64,000 nucleotides of DNA, taken from NCBI GenBank assembly GCA_020746105.1, contig CM036617.1, positions 159,410,912 through 159,474,911 on the forward strand. Reading direction: 5' to 3'. The translations under genes and the position numbers were made by a program. This DNA is from Trogon surrucura (lineage: Eukaryota; Chordata; Aves; Trogoniformes; Trogonidae). This document shows positions 37,092 through 63,955 of this stretch, one piece after another; position 1 is the first letter of the stretch, and every line of letters starts with the position of its first letter. The notes beneath the pieces are model-generated. The model was not told the origin of the DNA. It did no database searches and worked only from the letters and a program-made list of their open reading frames with translations.

Positions 37092-40000
37092 CTGTTACAA
37101 GAAAAAAAAAGGAGATAATACTGAACAAATGCCATATCAATACAATACCTTTGAGCTCATTAAAGGAATGTCAAATGAGTTTTTTTAGAGAATGTTCGGT
37201 TTGTGCACTTGAGTAACTTCTTCACAGCTCTTGATACTTACGGTGTCCATCATAATCTTCTTCTGCAACATAGCCATTTCTTTGCGAAGTTCACTTTGTG
37301 CACCGGCTAGAAGGTTTTCATTGGTCTTCTCCAGATCTTCCATGCTCTGAAGTTAAGGATAATCTTAATTCAGAGCTATTCAGTGTCAAAGGGTTAATTG
37401 AAATCAAACAAGCAAGCCATCATTCAGACTACAATTTAATTTTTACAGCAGCAGTGGTCACTGATAATTGATGAGTTTTGTTAGTCTTGACAGACAAATC
37501 ATACAGGGCCTCATACTCTGCTCTGCATTCCTGCTTAAACAATATAGACCCTGTGAAGGAAACGGGCTGCTCCAGTCGGCATCTGTGAGGGCTCACCTGG
37601 TGATCCTGCCTTTCAGTGAAGCTAAAAGAGTTCTGCGTGTTCAGCAGGGACCTTATCTGTGTACAGAAACAGCTGATGGAGGAGGGGTGCAGAGAAGACT
37701 GAGCCAGGCTCTTGAGGTGCCCAGGGACAGCACAAGGAGTAATGGGCACAAACTGAAACACAGGAGGTTCCCTCTGAACATCAGGAATTACTTTTTTACT
37801 GTGAGGGTAATGGAGCAATGGGATGGGCTGCCCAGAGAGCCTGAGGAGTCTCCATCCTTGGAGACACCCAGAAGCCATCTGGGTGTGAAGTCCTGGGCAA
37901 CTGACTAGGTAGCCCTGCTGTACCACCTGCAGCCTGGTCTAGACAACCTCCGGAGGTCCCTTCCAACCTCAGCGATTCTGTGCTTCTGCATTCATTACAA
38001 AACCCATCATTTAGAGTACTTTCATTTTTCTCATGGTTTCAGTTTCTAATACCTTACTTTGAAAAACAGCAGGGAAGGAAATCTGGAGAATAATAAAGCA
38101 CTTTGTACTTAGTGTAAAATGACAGGGAAAAGCTTTTTTTTTTAATAAAAGTCTTATTTTTTGAGTAGTTGTACTCAAATAATTTTTTGTTTTCTGTCTA
38201 GTGTGTTAGCTACTTTGTTTAAAAGAAATCAGAACACCACAGTTGATCAGTAATGAATCGTGTTTAAAATACATTATCTCCATAAGCACTGTCCAAAAAA
38301 AAAAATGGGCATTTCAAGGAACTCTCAGCAAATGCAAAAATTATGCACAAAGCAGCAGGGAGGTTAAATGGACCAACTGTATAACCACCCAGCTAGGCCT
38401 GTTTTCACCATAAATCACTATTCCCATCAGCTTCTTCCTGTTGACATTTTAGTGAATGCTTACCTTGAATGTCAAGTCACAGAAAGGAAACCCCTTTCTA
38501 AATGAATGTTGCTTAGGAAGAGATGAAGGGATTTCTAACTAAGGGAATTAAAGCTGATTTTTTTTTTTAAGGGTCACGTTCCTTACATGAAGCACCATTA
38601 GCCAGGAAGGTTAATGACAAAAAACATTAGTATCTAATTCTTATTATGGGGGATGTACTTGCCAGCAGTAATAAAAGCAGTAAATGGTAGCCTAAGATGT
38701 ATTTTTAATAGATTGACAAGTTTCACTTTTCTCACATACATATGAAAAAATCTAAGGGAATAATTGAGACAAAATTCCGATGATTTAACTTACTTATATA
38801 ACCTTTTAACTGGTACATTCTGTTTGGAAGGTATGCTCTGAGGGTTATGGTGAAATATTTGAAACACGTGAGCCAGTCAGATCTCTACGAAAACACCTTT
38901 GACTAAATAACTCATTGAAGGTACAATGTACGTATATGTATAGAGAGAAGAAGGCACGTTCCTAACAGATAAGGGAAAGATACTAACATGAATGTTCATA
39001 CAAGGCTGTTATTTTCCTTTAACAAACCTTAAATCACTGTATTTCATAAAGATCAAATTAATAGTTTGCTTAAGTGTTGTGATAAGGATCAGCTCTCTTC
39101 TAGGAAGAAAATTTACTGTACCTTTAGGAATTGATCATAGAGTTGCTTAATGGTTTTGAGTCTCTGACTTTGAACTATTCTTGCCTGTTGAAAAAATTTC
39201 TGTTGCTGACGAAATACATTCTGAAGCAGAAGCAAAAGGAAAAAAAAAAAACCCACATTAGTTAACCAAAAGCACTTGGACAGCAACACATGTCATTTAT
39301 CAGGATCAGAAATTCTGCCTTCATGGGAAATCTGGGTCACATAATGTAGATCCATGCCTGAAGAGTTACTTGTTCTTATTAACGGAGAAAGACTGAAGAC
39401 TGGATTAAGCCCTGAGTCACCTCCTGAGGTCCCTTCCAACCTGAATTACCCCTGTGGGATCCTATGAGGATTGCAGTCCAACACAGTTTTTGAAGGTGTT
39501 ACAGGGAAATGCATTTCCTAGGGAAAAGCAAAACTCGCAAGTGTGCTGGGAGTAGAAATAAAGCAACATCATGTCCTTACATTTTATTGTTTAGCTCCTA
39601 TCCCTTCTCAGTGATCAAGTCCTTACACATTTACGATATGCAGGTGTATTTTTAAGCAATGCATGCTACAAGACAACTATTTTCCTTTACTCCTTTCTTC
39701 CCTGAACCCGAGAATTATGGATGCCCAGAAACAGCAAACATCTTTCTTCTCCATAAATGGTCACGGCTTTTCTCAAGCCATATGCTGGCTAGGGGCATCA
39801 CCTATTGCCATTTATAAACTCACAATGATGTTCATAAATGCATTCCTCTTTACTTGAAAATACATCCCAGAACTTAAATACTTAAATTTTGAGAGCCACT
39901 AAACCTTTTTTTAATCAAGAGGCAATCGCATATTTGCTTAACCTACATAAAGTGTTCTTTCATTTCTCAGCTGTCTAAACATCAATATTCCCTCCTTCCC

Positions 40001-43000
40001 TCCTTCCATGAGACTCACGCCATGGTGGAAACCCACCGCTAGTTTTTCTTCCTGCTCCTCTGCTTTCTGCACATCTACATCCCATTGCTGAAATAAAGTC
40101 AGGAACTGCTGGGAGAACTCATGATTGAGCTTCTGCCTATAAACAGACACAAATGCTACGATGAATTACGAGGAAGACTCAAGTTCAATGGACACACGTG
40201 GAGTAGAATAAAAGGAGGTGGCACAGGTAAGCAGGCCATTTTCACATCTGTCCCTAACTGAATACTGGGTGTCTTGAAACACACACAGATATCCACACTT
40301 CCTGAGTGAATGCAGATTATATACATAGAAAGAGACAGCACTCATATTCAAAATTCAGGTTTAGAAAAAAGACAACTTTTCATCCTAACAGTGTCAGGTT
40401 TTATGAGATTTACTATATGTTTTTCTAACCCAACTACAGAACTTGGCTCTAACACAAGGAGTTTATATTGAAAAATTGATTATCTCATTCATTAGTTCAT
40501 TATGCCCTAGTTTCTCTATGGAAACTCAATTTTTGTCAATGCAACTTTCAAATACGTGTATGTATGAAACCAGCAAGACCATCAGATGTATTGCTAACTT
40601 TCAGTTTTTAGCTGTTTCCCGTTTCAGTTTGCTCTACCTGTAGTATCAGATGTAACAAATGTCTTAAGAGGCAAAAGGAATGTTATGTAGGATGAAAATT
40701 ATTTTCTTTCTTAACCAGAATGGTATAAAAATTTCACTGAACATTTTTCAAGTTTCAAGCAGAAACAGAAAATTTCAACTGAAGTGGAAAAAAACCAACA
40801 AAAAATAACAGCAAAGGTCATTTTCCACAAAGATAAAGCAAAATTAAAACCAGCTTTTTAAGGTACCTTTCTCTCAAACTTCAAATCTTAAGTTCCTCCA
40901 CTCAAAAGAGAAATCATCATGCAAAACTACTTCTGTCAGTTTAACCAAGTGGACTGTCCTGGTTCAGTGATTTTACTTTTCAGCTGAGTCTCTTCTAAGA
41001 GGATGCACTTTCTGAAGTTGGGAGCATGTAGGAGAGAGCTGCCTAACCCTCTACGTGGGCACAGCTGGAGGCACCAAAACCAGAGGACCTGAGCAGATAT
41101 TTAACTAGTAGATCTGCTGCTTGCTGTTTAACTTCAAGAAGATGGACCAGCTAGCTATCCATGCTGTGGCACAAAATGCAATTCGATTTCACAGGTTTGA
41201 AAAACAAGGGTAAACGTTACCTTTGCTCCTGCTGTGTTTTCCAAACGTGCTCAATCTTCTGGTTACTGGTTTTGAGTGAGGCTTTTGTATATATTTCTAA
41301 TCTTTTCCTTTTAGCTAAGAGAGCCTTGTTAATGTCAGCTAAAAATAAAAGAATATTCAGAGATTAAGCGTGCCAAGATACATTGCGCCTTTTATCAAAA
41401 AGGCTGATGAGTTACGCTTTGGAGAGGCGAACGAGGTGTGTTCTCACGGAAAGAAACTTAACATGATCTGGGCTCCTGGCTGTGTTCCTCGACCTGCTGC
41501 TGGCGCTGCTGCGAGCGCTGCTTCCCTAAGCTCCCCCCTTGCACTCCTGCAACTGCTGGCTGCCCAGACCCCTCAACTACTCCAGCACCTGGCTTTGAGT
41601 CCCACCTCATTTAAATCGTTTCCTTACACACGGTCGTCATGCGTTCCCCTGCTGATTATTTTGGTCCAACGTGCACTTGAAATGTATCATCATCATCATC
41701 ATACGCATCATCACCATCATCGCAGAGCACGCCTGTACGCTTGAAACAGTGGGAGCGCTGCACAGCGGTTCGCACTGCAGCATCTTCAAACACTGCATTT
41801 GGACATCTCTCAGTCTGTAAATTTTCTACTCAAAGCTAGAAATAACCTTGCACACCTCGCTCTTCTCACTACTACCTGATGACGTTTTATCACGCCTCCT
41901 GTGTAATTACCTACACTAATACTTAGATCTCATTTTACACGCGGCCATTGCCTTCTCTTCTTAACATTTGCTCTATTTAGACACAACTTTTTTTTCTGAA
42001 AACTCCCTTTTTTTTTGGAAATGCTGAAAAATGCTACGACGGCCGGTTATTTCAGGTAAACCTTGAAAGTTATTTTATGGTAAAGAATTATTGCCAATCT
42101 GCAACTTATACGTGAATTGCTTTTTAATTGATTAGAATGTAAACATACATACCTCTGAATCTTTCCAGCATATTCTGTACTTCAACCCTACAAAACAGCA
42201 TTTATTTTTATTTGCCATTTTCTATCTTTAGAACAAGACCTGTTGTATGTGCTTAGAATTAATTTTATACATGTCACTTCTAAGCAGTGACAGAGCCATT
42301 ACTGTTCTACAAGATAAAAAAGGACACTTCTCTTTCTGTAAGAGGTCTCTTTTTTTTAGACTAATTTGCTTTTTAAAAAGAAAAAAATACTAGACTATTA
42401 ACTTAATACCCAGTAAAAAGGCAGTATGTGGCATTTAGAGGGTCTGGAGTGAGAGAGCATGGTAAATAAAAATGAAAATTACCGATACAAAAAGAAAACA
42501 CAAAATGTATACTGAACATCAAATGAAAACAAGTCCACCACAGTCAGCATGAATGGCAGAGTTTAGAAAAAGCCAAGAAAAATTATATCAGGGTTGTTTT
42601 TACAACACATTTAAGATGCTATCCACCAGAGCATAAGGCAGCAGTGTTACATTAGTTGACAAGTCCAAAATAGGACATGGTGGGTAAATAAAATGTTTAT
42701 CTTGTTTTTATACCATTTCTTCCACAGGATATCATTTTCTTTTTTGAAGAGTGAAAAAAATACAACATAAACCCACTATATTCAACTCAGCTGCTATAAT
42801 CTTGCTAAAAACTATTTCAACATACACTTTATTTCATGTACACTGCCCATAAATATTGAACTTCTTAAGATTTAGCTGTAAAAAATTTATTTTTCATGTG
42901 ATAGTTGGGTCATTTAAAGTACTGTTAATATCTTCAAGCAACTAATTTCAGAGGGAAAAATAATTGTCAACAATATAGAATAAAACTTTAATCATCTTTT

Positions 43001-44593
43001 GAAAGAAATAAGAATTTTAAGAACTCACACATATATATTTTTATGCATGTTCAAAAGTATTTACAGTATTTGCAGAATTACTCCTTTAAAAATGTTACAT
43101 TTTCTTTTTTTTAACCTACAATTACTGCATTATGTCACCTGATTTTTGAAGCAAATACTAAAAAAAAATCCACCCCAAGCAAAACCAGCATAGTGAGTAA
43201 CTGAAATTGGTATCTACTTAAACAGTGTTGCTTATTTTGAAAAATAAAAATCCAAATCTTACCCCACATCATCTGGAATCACATGAGTAGTCACCAAAGG
43301 TCTTTTCTTTCCATGCTTGTCCTTTACTGGTGTTTCGCCTTAATATAAATTTCAGAAAGAGCTACAGAAAGGATCTTAAATTTTGTAGGGGGTCATTTGA
43401 GTTACAAAGTGTAATTTTTTTTTTTGTGACGCCACTTCTCTGAACGGATCTCAGTTCCCATCCATAACAGACGGAGCAACTAAAACTTTGAGTCTGTTGC
43501 TGACAGGGGGTGGTGAATTACTCTGCAAGGCCCGATTAGAGCTGGCACTGCCTCAAGTTCCTCTAGACTGGTCCCAACCAATTTCGTTTCTCTGTCCACT
43601 ACTACACAATTTTTCCCAACTCACAACATAAGAGTCATCAGAAAGGTAACAATAATCTAAAAATTGAAAAAGCCCTATCCGTAAGAATTTAATTCCACTG
43701 TAAAGTAAAATTGGGTACTCGGACCTTTAAAAAAGCATAATCACAAATAAATATTTATATTCTCTCAAAAAAATGAAAATCTTTGGCTGTCAGGTTTCTA
43801 TTAATGAGGAGGGCGAAAGGGGAAATTTAGTCTGAACAAATGAAGAAGAGGAGAAATTCAAAGAAGCAAACCCAGAGAGAACTGCTGAAAGACAAAAATC
43901 CAGAAATGGAGTTATATCAAACTACCACGTGATGAATGAGAACTGCACATTTAAGCAAAGTTCACTTTTTATAATGACAGTCCTTCAAAATTAACCAGAA
44001 CCCCCTGAGTGACTTTTCTTTCTTCCTCAGCTTTCTCTGCTTCCTCTTCTTTCTTTTCTTCGGTTCAGATTCTTCCTGAAGCTCTCCAAACTCTGCCAGC
44101 ATTAAGACCCCAACTACCCTGCCCCCGACTCAGCACTCCATAAAAGCAAGCAGAGCTCTCCTGTTCTATGCTGATCTCACCCGCAGCCAGGTGATGGAAG
44201 GGCAAGGCATTAGCATAAAGTAACAAAATCCTGCTCTATTACAGACTCCATTTATAATTTCAAGACACAATAATGCGTGATACAGAGGTACTGAATTGCT
44301 TTCTCTTCTCTGACACAGCAGGAGGCCAGCGGTGACAAATGTTATGAATTGTGTTTATTCACACCCACTAACACCGACGTGTCTTCATTTCTGTTCATAG
44401 TCAGAAATACTATAAACTTCACATTAAAAAAAAAAAAGTATTAAAAAAACCCCATACAAGCACCTTCTCTAATATCGTCCTCTGATCCACTCAGCTCCTT
44501 TCTTTCCTCCTTAAAGTCATAGGCAGGTATGGTTTCGTCTTCCTGTGCTGGTTTTCCAGCTTTTCCTCCATGTTTTCTTCCTGATGGTGCCAT
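37038..44593 (-). CDS. SYCP3: Synaptonemal complex protein 3 (complete)
   Basis: Meiosis-specific component of the axial/lateral elements of chromosomes; it forms coiled-coil tetramers that assemble into fibres. Coding exons on the minus strand are 44593-44464, 43338-43263, 42187-42153, 41338-41221, 40136-40037, 39220-39122, 37346-37242 and 37091-37038. They total 717 nt, or 238 residues (human 236 as recalled), and all phases close. The first 65 residues or so are charged and probably disordered, with an ELSGSEDD acidic motif. The Cor1/Xlr helical region follows ([67 protein letters not shown]) and the protein ends [12 protein letters not shown] matches a basic patch implicated in DNA binding. 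It converges with CHPT1 and lies downstream of GNPTAB on the same strand. Confidence 0.96.
37242..37346 (-). CDS. SYCP3: SYCP3 coding exon 7
   Basis: Acceptor AACTTCAG/AGC; donor GACACC/GTAAGT, phase 0 (residues 187-221). It encodes [20 protein letters not shown] and [15 protein letters not shown]. Confidence 0.95.
37655..37990 (+). mobile_element. CR1 LINE 3' end (forward orientation) in SYCP3 intron
   Basis: The plus strand is open to 37908 and encodes a degraded CR1 ORF2 C-terminus ([20 protein letters not shown], then [11 protein letters not shown]). The CR1 3'UTR follows, with GGAGGTCCCTTCCAACCTCAGCGATTCTG. It is antisense to SYCP3, between its exons 6 and 7. Confidence 0.9.
39122..39220 (-). 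CDS. SYCP3: SYCP3 coding exon 6
   Basis: Acceptor TGCTTCAG/AAT; donor CTAAAG/GTACAG, phase 0 (residues 154-186). It encodes [20 protein letters not shown] and [13 protein letters not shown]. Confidence 0.95.
39385..39470 (+). mobile_element. CR1 3'-terminal fragment
   Basis: CCTGAGGTCCCTTCCAACCTGAAT, followed by GTGGGATCCTATGAGG, is a short decayed CR1 end in the SYCP3 intron between exons 5 and 6. Confidence 0.7.
40037..40136 (-). CDS. SYCP3: SYCP3 coding exon 5
   Basis: Acceptor TGTTTATAG/G; donor CTAGCG/GTGGGT, phase 0 (to residue 153). It encodes [19 protein letters not shown] and [12 protein letters not shown], the most conserved part of the Cor1 helix. Confidence 0.95.
41221..41338 (-). 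CDS. SYCP3: SYCP3 coding exon 4
   Basis: Acceptor ATTTTTAG/CT; donor GCAAAG/GTAACG, phase 2 (residues 81-120). It encodes [15 protein letters not shown], then [20 protein letters not shown], the start of the coiled-coil core. Confidence 0.95.
41686..41721. repeat. (CAT)n trinucleotide repeat
   Basis: Imperfect CAT/CAC repeat in the SYCP3 intron between coding exons 3 and 4. It creates a histidine run in a chance plus-strand ORF. Confidence 0.85.
42153..42187 (-). CDS. SYCP3: SYCP3 coding exon 3 (35-bp microexon-size)
   Basis: Acceptor TTTTGTAG/GG; donor TTCAGAG/GTATGT. Only 35 bp, encoding [11 protein letters not shown], the start of the helical region. Both phases fit the neighbours. Confidence 0.92.
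43263..43338 (-). CDS. SYCP3: SYCP3 coding exon 2
   Basis: Acceptor ATATTAAG/GC; donor TGTGG/GTAAGA, phase 2. It encodes [13 protein letters not shown] with a basic cluster, then [10 protein letters not shown] (residues 44-69). Confidence 0.9.
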
Positions 44594-44608
44594 AACGAGA
44601 TTTTCTTC
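44464..44608 (-). CDS. SYCP3: SYCP3 first coding exon (ATG 44593)
   Basis: Acceptor TTTCAATAG/GAAG at 44609/44608, 15 nt of 5'UTR, then ATG at 44593-44591 (M-A-P-S-G-R-K). The coding part is 44593-44464, leaving in phase 1. The donor GAAG/GTGCTT is weak. A second GT six bases on (CTT/GTATGG, exon end 44458) keeps the frame and would add two residues. I prefer 44464 because it keeps the EG-x-T spacing of the mammalian protein as recalled. An acceptor before the ATG implies a noncoding exon upstream. Confidence 0.88.
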
Positions 44609-46344
44609 CTATTGAAATGGTATGTTGTGTTTGTTACATAACTTTACCGTAATACTTTGAAGATAAATGTTTTCATGCTTACACTGGCCTGTTATGGACA
44701 CCCCTGTAACAGTCTCCACCTGTATGGATATTTAAGCAGTCAAACTGTTTTAGTTCTGAGGTAACCCCCAATTACCCATCAGCAGTCTTTTAAGAACAGT
44801 GTAAAAAAAACAATACCAGGGCTAATAGGAATGTACTAGCTTCTGCTGAACAATGAGAAAGTAAATTATGCACTTCCTCAAGGTGCCTGCCTACTCAGCT
44901 CCCATGTTTATGTTATGTATTTTGTCATATCCAGTACTGCATTTCCCAAGAGCTATGCCAATGTTCTATTTTACAAAAAGCAGAAATGATAAACCATAAA
45001 GAACAACCTGATTCTACAAGCTATCCCACACTAGGCGCACAAATACGCACATGCCATTTTTAAAAATCCTGGGCAACTTTCACTCTCTCAATTATCTTCA
45101 TTTATAGCTATTATGTTTCTGCATTCTGCAATGTAACTAATGCAGTTCCTCTATTTGTAAACATTTTACAAATACACTGCCTTCTTAAAAAACCCAGTAT
45201 TCATTACCTTTTTTTAATGCATTCTGTGTATTTTTCTAAATGTTTGAGAAGTAAAATATCTATTTCAAAGAGCAGAGTTATAATCGTTAAATACGAATGA
45301 CAAAATAAAATACTGTTTTCCTTAGCACTCTATCAAAAATAGAACATACAACAGGAAATAACAAGCTACCGAATCCTTGCTGAAATGTTTCTTCTCTTGT
45401 TATCTTTGATAGCAACAGGTATGAAGCATTTGAAGTTAAGTGTCACATGACATATTTTGATGGGTTTTTAAAAGTGTAACAGCATTATTTGGAAGATGGA
45501 AAGAATACAGGAAAAAAGTATCAGTTGCAAGTACCCTGTTTTCCAAACCAGCAAGACAGGACTTAGCAGTGGATAAACTTCTCATTCTAGATACAGTTCA
45601 CCACAGCTAGAAATATCAATTGGTTTTCCACCAGCCAGGGCAAAGATAGGTCTGAAAATTAAGTTCACACACTGAAATTGAAAACTCCAGTAAAGATCTT
45701 CTTAATTTTCAGGACTGTGAAGTTCCCCCAACATTAACAGCTGTCTCACACACTTGAGTTTTTCATTTCTGTTTTTTGAATTGGTTGTCCATAGCTATTA
45801 AAGTTTTTTTAACCTCATATTACACAAATATACAATGTTATCACACTAAGCTACTAAATAAGTACCACTGCTTTTTAGTGCCCAGCTTTTTCTGTGGTTG
45901 GCACTTCTCTATGTAGTATGAAGATTCATTGACTTTTCAAGTTTCTTCAGAAATGAAACCAAAACTCTTTTAAATTACTAACTGGGAAATCAAAAGTCCT
46001 GGCATCAAAATTATCCTCAAACAAGAGAAACTTTTGATAACTCATCCTGCTTTTCATGATGCAAAGAGGAAAGTAGTGGTACAGCATCTAGCTGCTTCAA
46101 CTTCAAACCACAATTGTGTTATTTTCTCTCACACTTTTCCCAGTATACAAAGCAGTCCCTCCATACACCACGACATAATCTCGCCACCTCACAAACTTAT
46201 ACAGCTCTCACCCATCCTGTGTAGCCACCTGCTTTGGCCAGTTCAAGTACCTTTGATCCACAGCTGTGTCTTTAACAATAATTTTGCAGAGAAACTCGCC
46301 TCCTTTTCTCACCCTGCCAAAAAAGGTAGGAAATAAAATAATGT
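44609..46344 (-). other. SYCP3: SYCP3 5' intron, proximal part
   Basis: AT-rich sequence between the first coding exon and the CR1 at 46.35 kb. No coding exon was recognised. It is inferred to be intronic because the ATG exon starts with an acceptor. Confidence 0.5.
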
Positions 46345-46650
46345 CTGTGAAGAAAGCTGGGGGGGACTGTTTGCAAGGGCATGTGGAGGCAGGACAAGGG
46401 GCAATGCTTTTAAACTAGAGCAGGGTGGATTTAAATTAGACATTAGGAAGTCCTTTACTGTGAGGGTGGTGAGACACTGGCACAGGTTGCCCAGAGAGGT
46501 GGTGGAGGCTCCACCCCCAGAGATATTCAAGATCAGACTTGATGGGGCTCTGAGCAACCTGATCTAGTTACAGATGTCCCTGCTCACTGCAGGGGGGTTG
46601 GACCAGATGGCCTTTAAAGGTCCCTTCCAGCCCAACACATTCTATGAATT
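46345..46650 (+). mobile_element. CR1 LINE 3' end (forward orientation)
   Basis: It contains GGACAAGGGGCAATGCTTTT, then the degraded RKSFTVRVVRHWHRLPRE-type coding, the GGTGGAGGCTCCACCCC block and the terminus GGTCCCTTCCAGCCCAACAC followed by ATTCTATGAATT. It lies just 3' of the SYCP3 CpG-rich promoter, in antisense to SYCP3. Confidence 0.93.
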
Positions 46651-47052
46651 TCCTTTGCAGGCCTTTTCACCGAGGGGGCCCACCTCACAGCAGCAAGGGA
46701 GACTTGGGCCCACAACCACACCACCGCCGCAACAGGTTTCAGGGGGAAGCCACTGGGGTCCAAAAGGCTGAGGGGGCACCCCTGTGTCCTAGCCCTGTCC
46801 CTTCCCCTCTGCCCTGCGACGGCCTCAGCCCCGCACGGCACCCGCCGCAGCCTCGCACCGAGGGGATCCGGCAGGGAGAGGACGCCTCCGTCCTAAACCC
46901 CTCACCCCGCTGCTCATACCGGAGCCTCTGGCAGCCCTCACGCCTCCTCTGGCTCCCCCAGGAGAAAGAGAGAGGCAGCGAGGAAGGGAGGGAAGCGGAC
47001 AAGCAGGGAAAACCACACTCCCACCTCAGCAGCTCCAGCCCCCCCGGCAAAA

Positions 47053-47060
47053 GGCGGGAA
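47053..47060. promoter_or_regulatory. E2F/E2F6-type site (GGCGGGAA) at SYCP3 promoter
   Basis: Exact GGCGGGAA core, followed at once by GGCGGGCGGGG. E2F6-PRC1.6 is known to silence germline genes in somatic cells through this kind of motif. Placement at the promoter of a meiosis-only gene makes it credible; occupancy is inferred. Confidence 0.5.
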
Positions 47061-47076
47061 GGCGGGCGGGGAAGGG

Positions 47077-47088
47077 GGCGCATGCGCA
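47077..47088. promoter_or_regulatory. NRF1-like palindrome
   Basis: GGCGCATGCGCA matches the NRF1 consensus YGCGCAYGCGCR at 11 of 12 positions. It is 17 bp from the E2F-type site. Confidence 0.55.
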
Positions 47089-47160
47089 GTCACAGCCCTT
47101 CCCCCCCGCCGTCCCCCCCACCCCGGGCGGCCTCAGGAGCCGGGCGGGGCCTCAGGTTTC

Positions 47161-48928
47161 CATTTCCCAGTCAGACACAACAAGTGCGTAAAAGAGGGTG
47201 CTCTGGCATAGGAAGGGTACGATGCCAAAAGAAGGGCGGTTCCCTAAGTCGATGCAAACACGATTTTACAAAGCACAGATTTTCTTTCACAGATTTCCCC
47301 CCCCCTTTTTTTTTTTCCCCTCCACAGGTTCCAGATTTTTCTGTCTTCAGCCAGTTAAGATACCGTGTCCCTTACTTAAGAAGACCAAATACAAAACTGG
47401 ACTTAAAAAAATCCCCAAGCCCTAACACTATTTCAAGTTTCATTCTTCTCATTAACCTCAACCATTTTAGAAATTTTACGTAGTATTTCCTTAACTAAGT
47501 TTCACTGGGTCAGGCTGGGGTGGAGTTCACTTTCCTCACAGAGTGGCCCCAGTGGTGCCGAATTTTGATCACATGAAATACAACTTTAATAATCAAAAGT
47601 ACTTGCATTTTTACGATGCTCAGAAGTTTGATCCCACTTTGAGAATCCATTCATGATTCAAATTAATATTAAATTATTACTGTTGGAAGCTTATTAAGGG
47701 AAAAATAAGAACTTTTTAACATAAGGATTCATAGGCGTTAAGGGCTAATTTATCCAAATGTGTGAGTTTTGGTTAACTTCAAAACAGAAACAAGACACCA
47801 TTTTTATCACGTTTTAGTAAATTTCAAAGCAAACCATGTATCTTACAATACATGTGCACATACATCTTGTACATGATCCGATTACAAAAATTAATGCTTT
47901 TTTGAATACTGCTAATACAATTAACCAAAGATACACCACCAAAAAATTCCTGCTTCGAAAGATTCAGTATACTTTCCCACATAAAATCACACTATTCTGA
48001 TGTCTCAGCAAAATACAGGGCCAAACCCTGTTAAATTTAAAACCACCAAAGCTTGATATGTCAGTATAAATATTGTTTTTTGAAGTGAAACACTGCTCCC
48101 GCACATTGCTACATTAAAGCGGTTTGTTACCCATTCATATAGAGAGGCACATTTGCTTGTAAATTTACAATTCTTGTAAAATACTATACCATGATCATTT
48201 TCATTTGATTACAACCCTCTCTTTGTAATCAAGCCAAGAAATAACACCCTTGTATTCTTTGGAATATAGTAACATCAGATATAAAGTATCTTCCAAATAA
48301 TTATTATTTTTTCTGGTCTTGTGTATTTTTTTTATTAGCATACATTTCTTCCAAATCCCAATTAAATACCGCAAGTAGAGTTGTCACTGTGCTTTAAAGA
48401 ATCTCAACATCAATAAATGTATACTAAACCTAAGTGACAAGTTACATAAAATCTCAATTTTCCCGTAGGGCTGAAAAAAAGCAGCAATGACAGAAATTTT
48501 CAAAATGTTTTGGAATGCAAGATCAAGGACCTGTTAAGCTGATCCCAAACAAGTTTGCCTTCCAACATTTTATCTAGTTGGCAACAACCACTGCAATAAA
48601 TGCAGTTACAAATCTTTAGGTAACCCTTTTTATAAAAAAGGATAACATGGCCATGAGCTAACAGTTGTAAAGTAAGGTCTGTTGAAAACTGCCTATGTAC
48701 AGATCTCCTGCAATTATTTTTTGTTGCTGTATTGCATTGTCACAGCTCAAGCAGCTTGTATATCATGAAGAGTACTGTGGAGATTCTAGCTGTAGATGCA
48801 TGATTTTTTTTTTTTCCTCTTCATATCAATGTAGTTAAATGTCAAACCATAAAAGACACTTATGAAGGAGAGAGATTTTAAATGCTTAGCACATCTTGAG
48901 GTAGACTGATCTCCAAAATAAAGCTCTT
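47161..48928 (-). other. GNPTAB: GNPTAB 3'UTR and spacer to the SYCP3 promoter
   Basis: AT-rich noncoding DNA after the GNPTAB stop. Minus-strand poly(A) signals are AATAAA at 48336-48331 (about 600 nt after the stop) and ATTAAA at 47590-47585 (about 1.34 kb). If the distal one is used, the GNPTAB transcript ends about 0.4-0.5 kb before the SYCP3 promoter. No other gene was recognised. Confidence 0.55.

Positions 48929-63955
<15,027 letters not shown>

Larger units (their letters stand above)
46651..47160 (-). promoter_or_regulatory. SYCP3: Probable SYCP3 CpG-rich promoter and noncoding exon 1
   Basis: A GC-rich block stands out from AT-rich surroundings and lies upstream of the SYCP3 ATG exon. 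It holds GGCGGGAA at 47053-47060 (E2F core) and an 11 of 12 match to the NRF1 palindrome at 47077-47088. A good minus-strand donor (CTCCG/GTATGAG, exon end 46920) and another at 47025 could close a noncoding first exon. TATA is absent. Long ORFs across it are compositional. Confidence 0.6.

Noticed and set aside
37429..37926. 165-residue minus-strand ORF
   Set aside because: Antisense shadow of a CR1 insertion.
40955..41160. TGTCCTGGTTCAGTG, which looks like an avian LTR start
   Set aside because: Only the first dozen or so bases resemble an LTR; no matching end, polyadenylation signal or target duplication found.
41370..41744. His-rich 124-residue ORF
   Set aside because: The histidine run is a CAT microsatellite inside a SYCP3 intron.
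46644..47483. 279-residue plus-strand ORF
   Set aside because: Runs from a CR1 end through the SYCP3 CpG-rich block; compositional.
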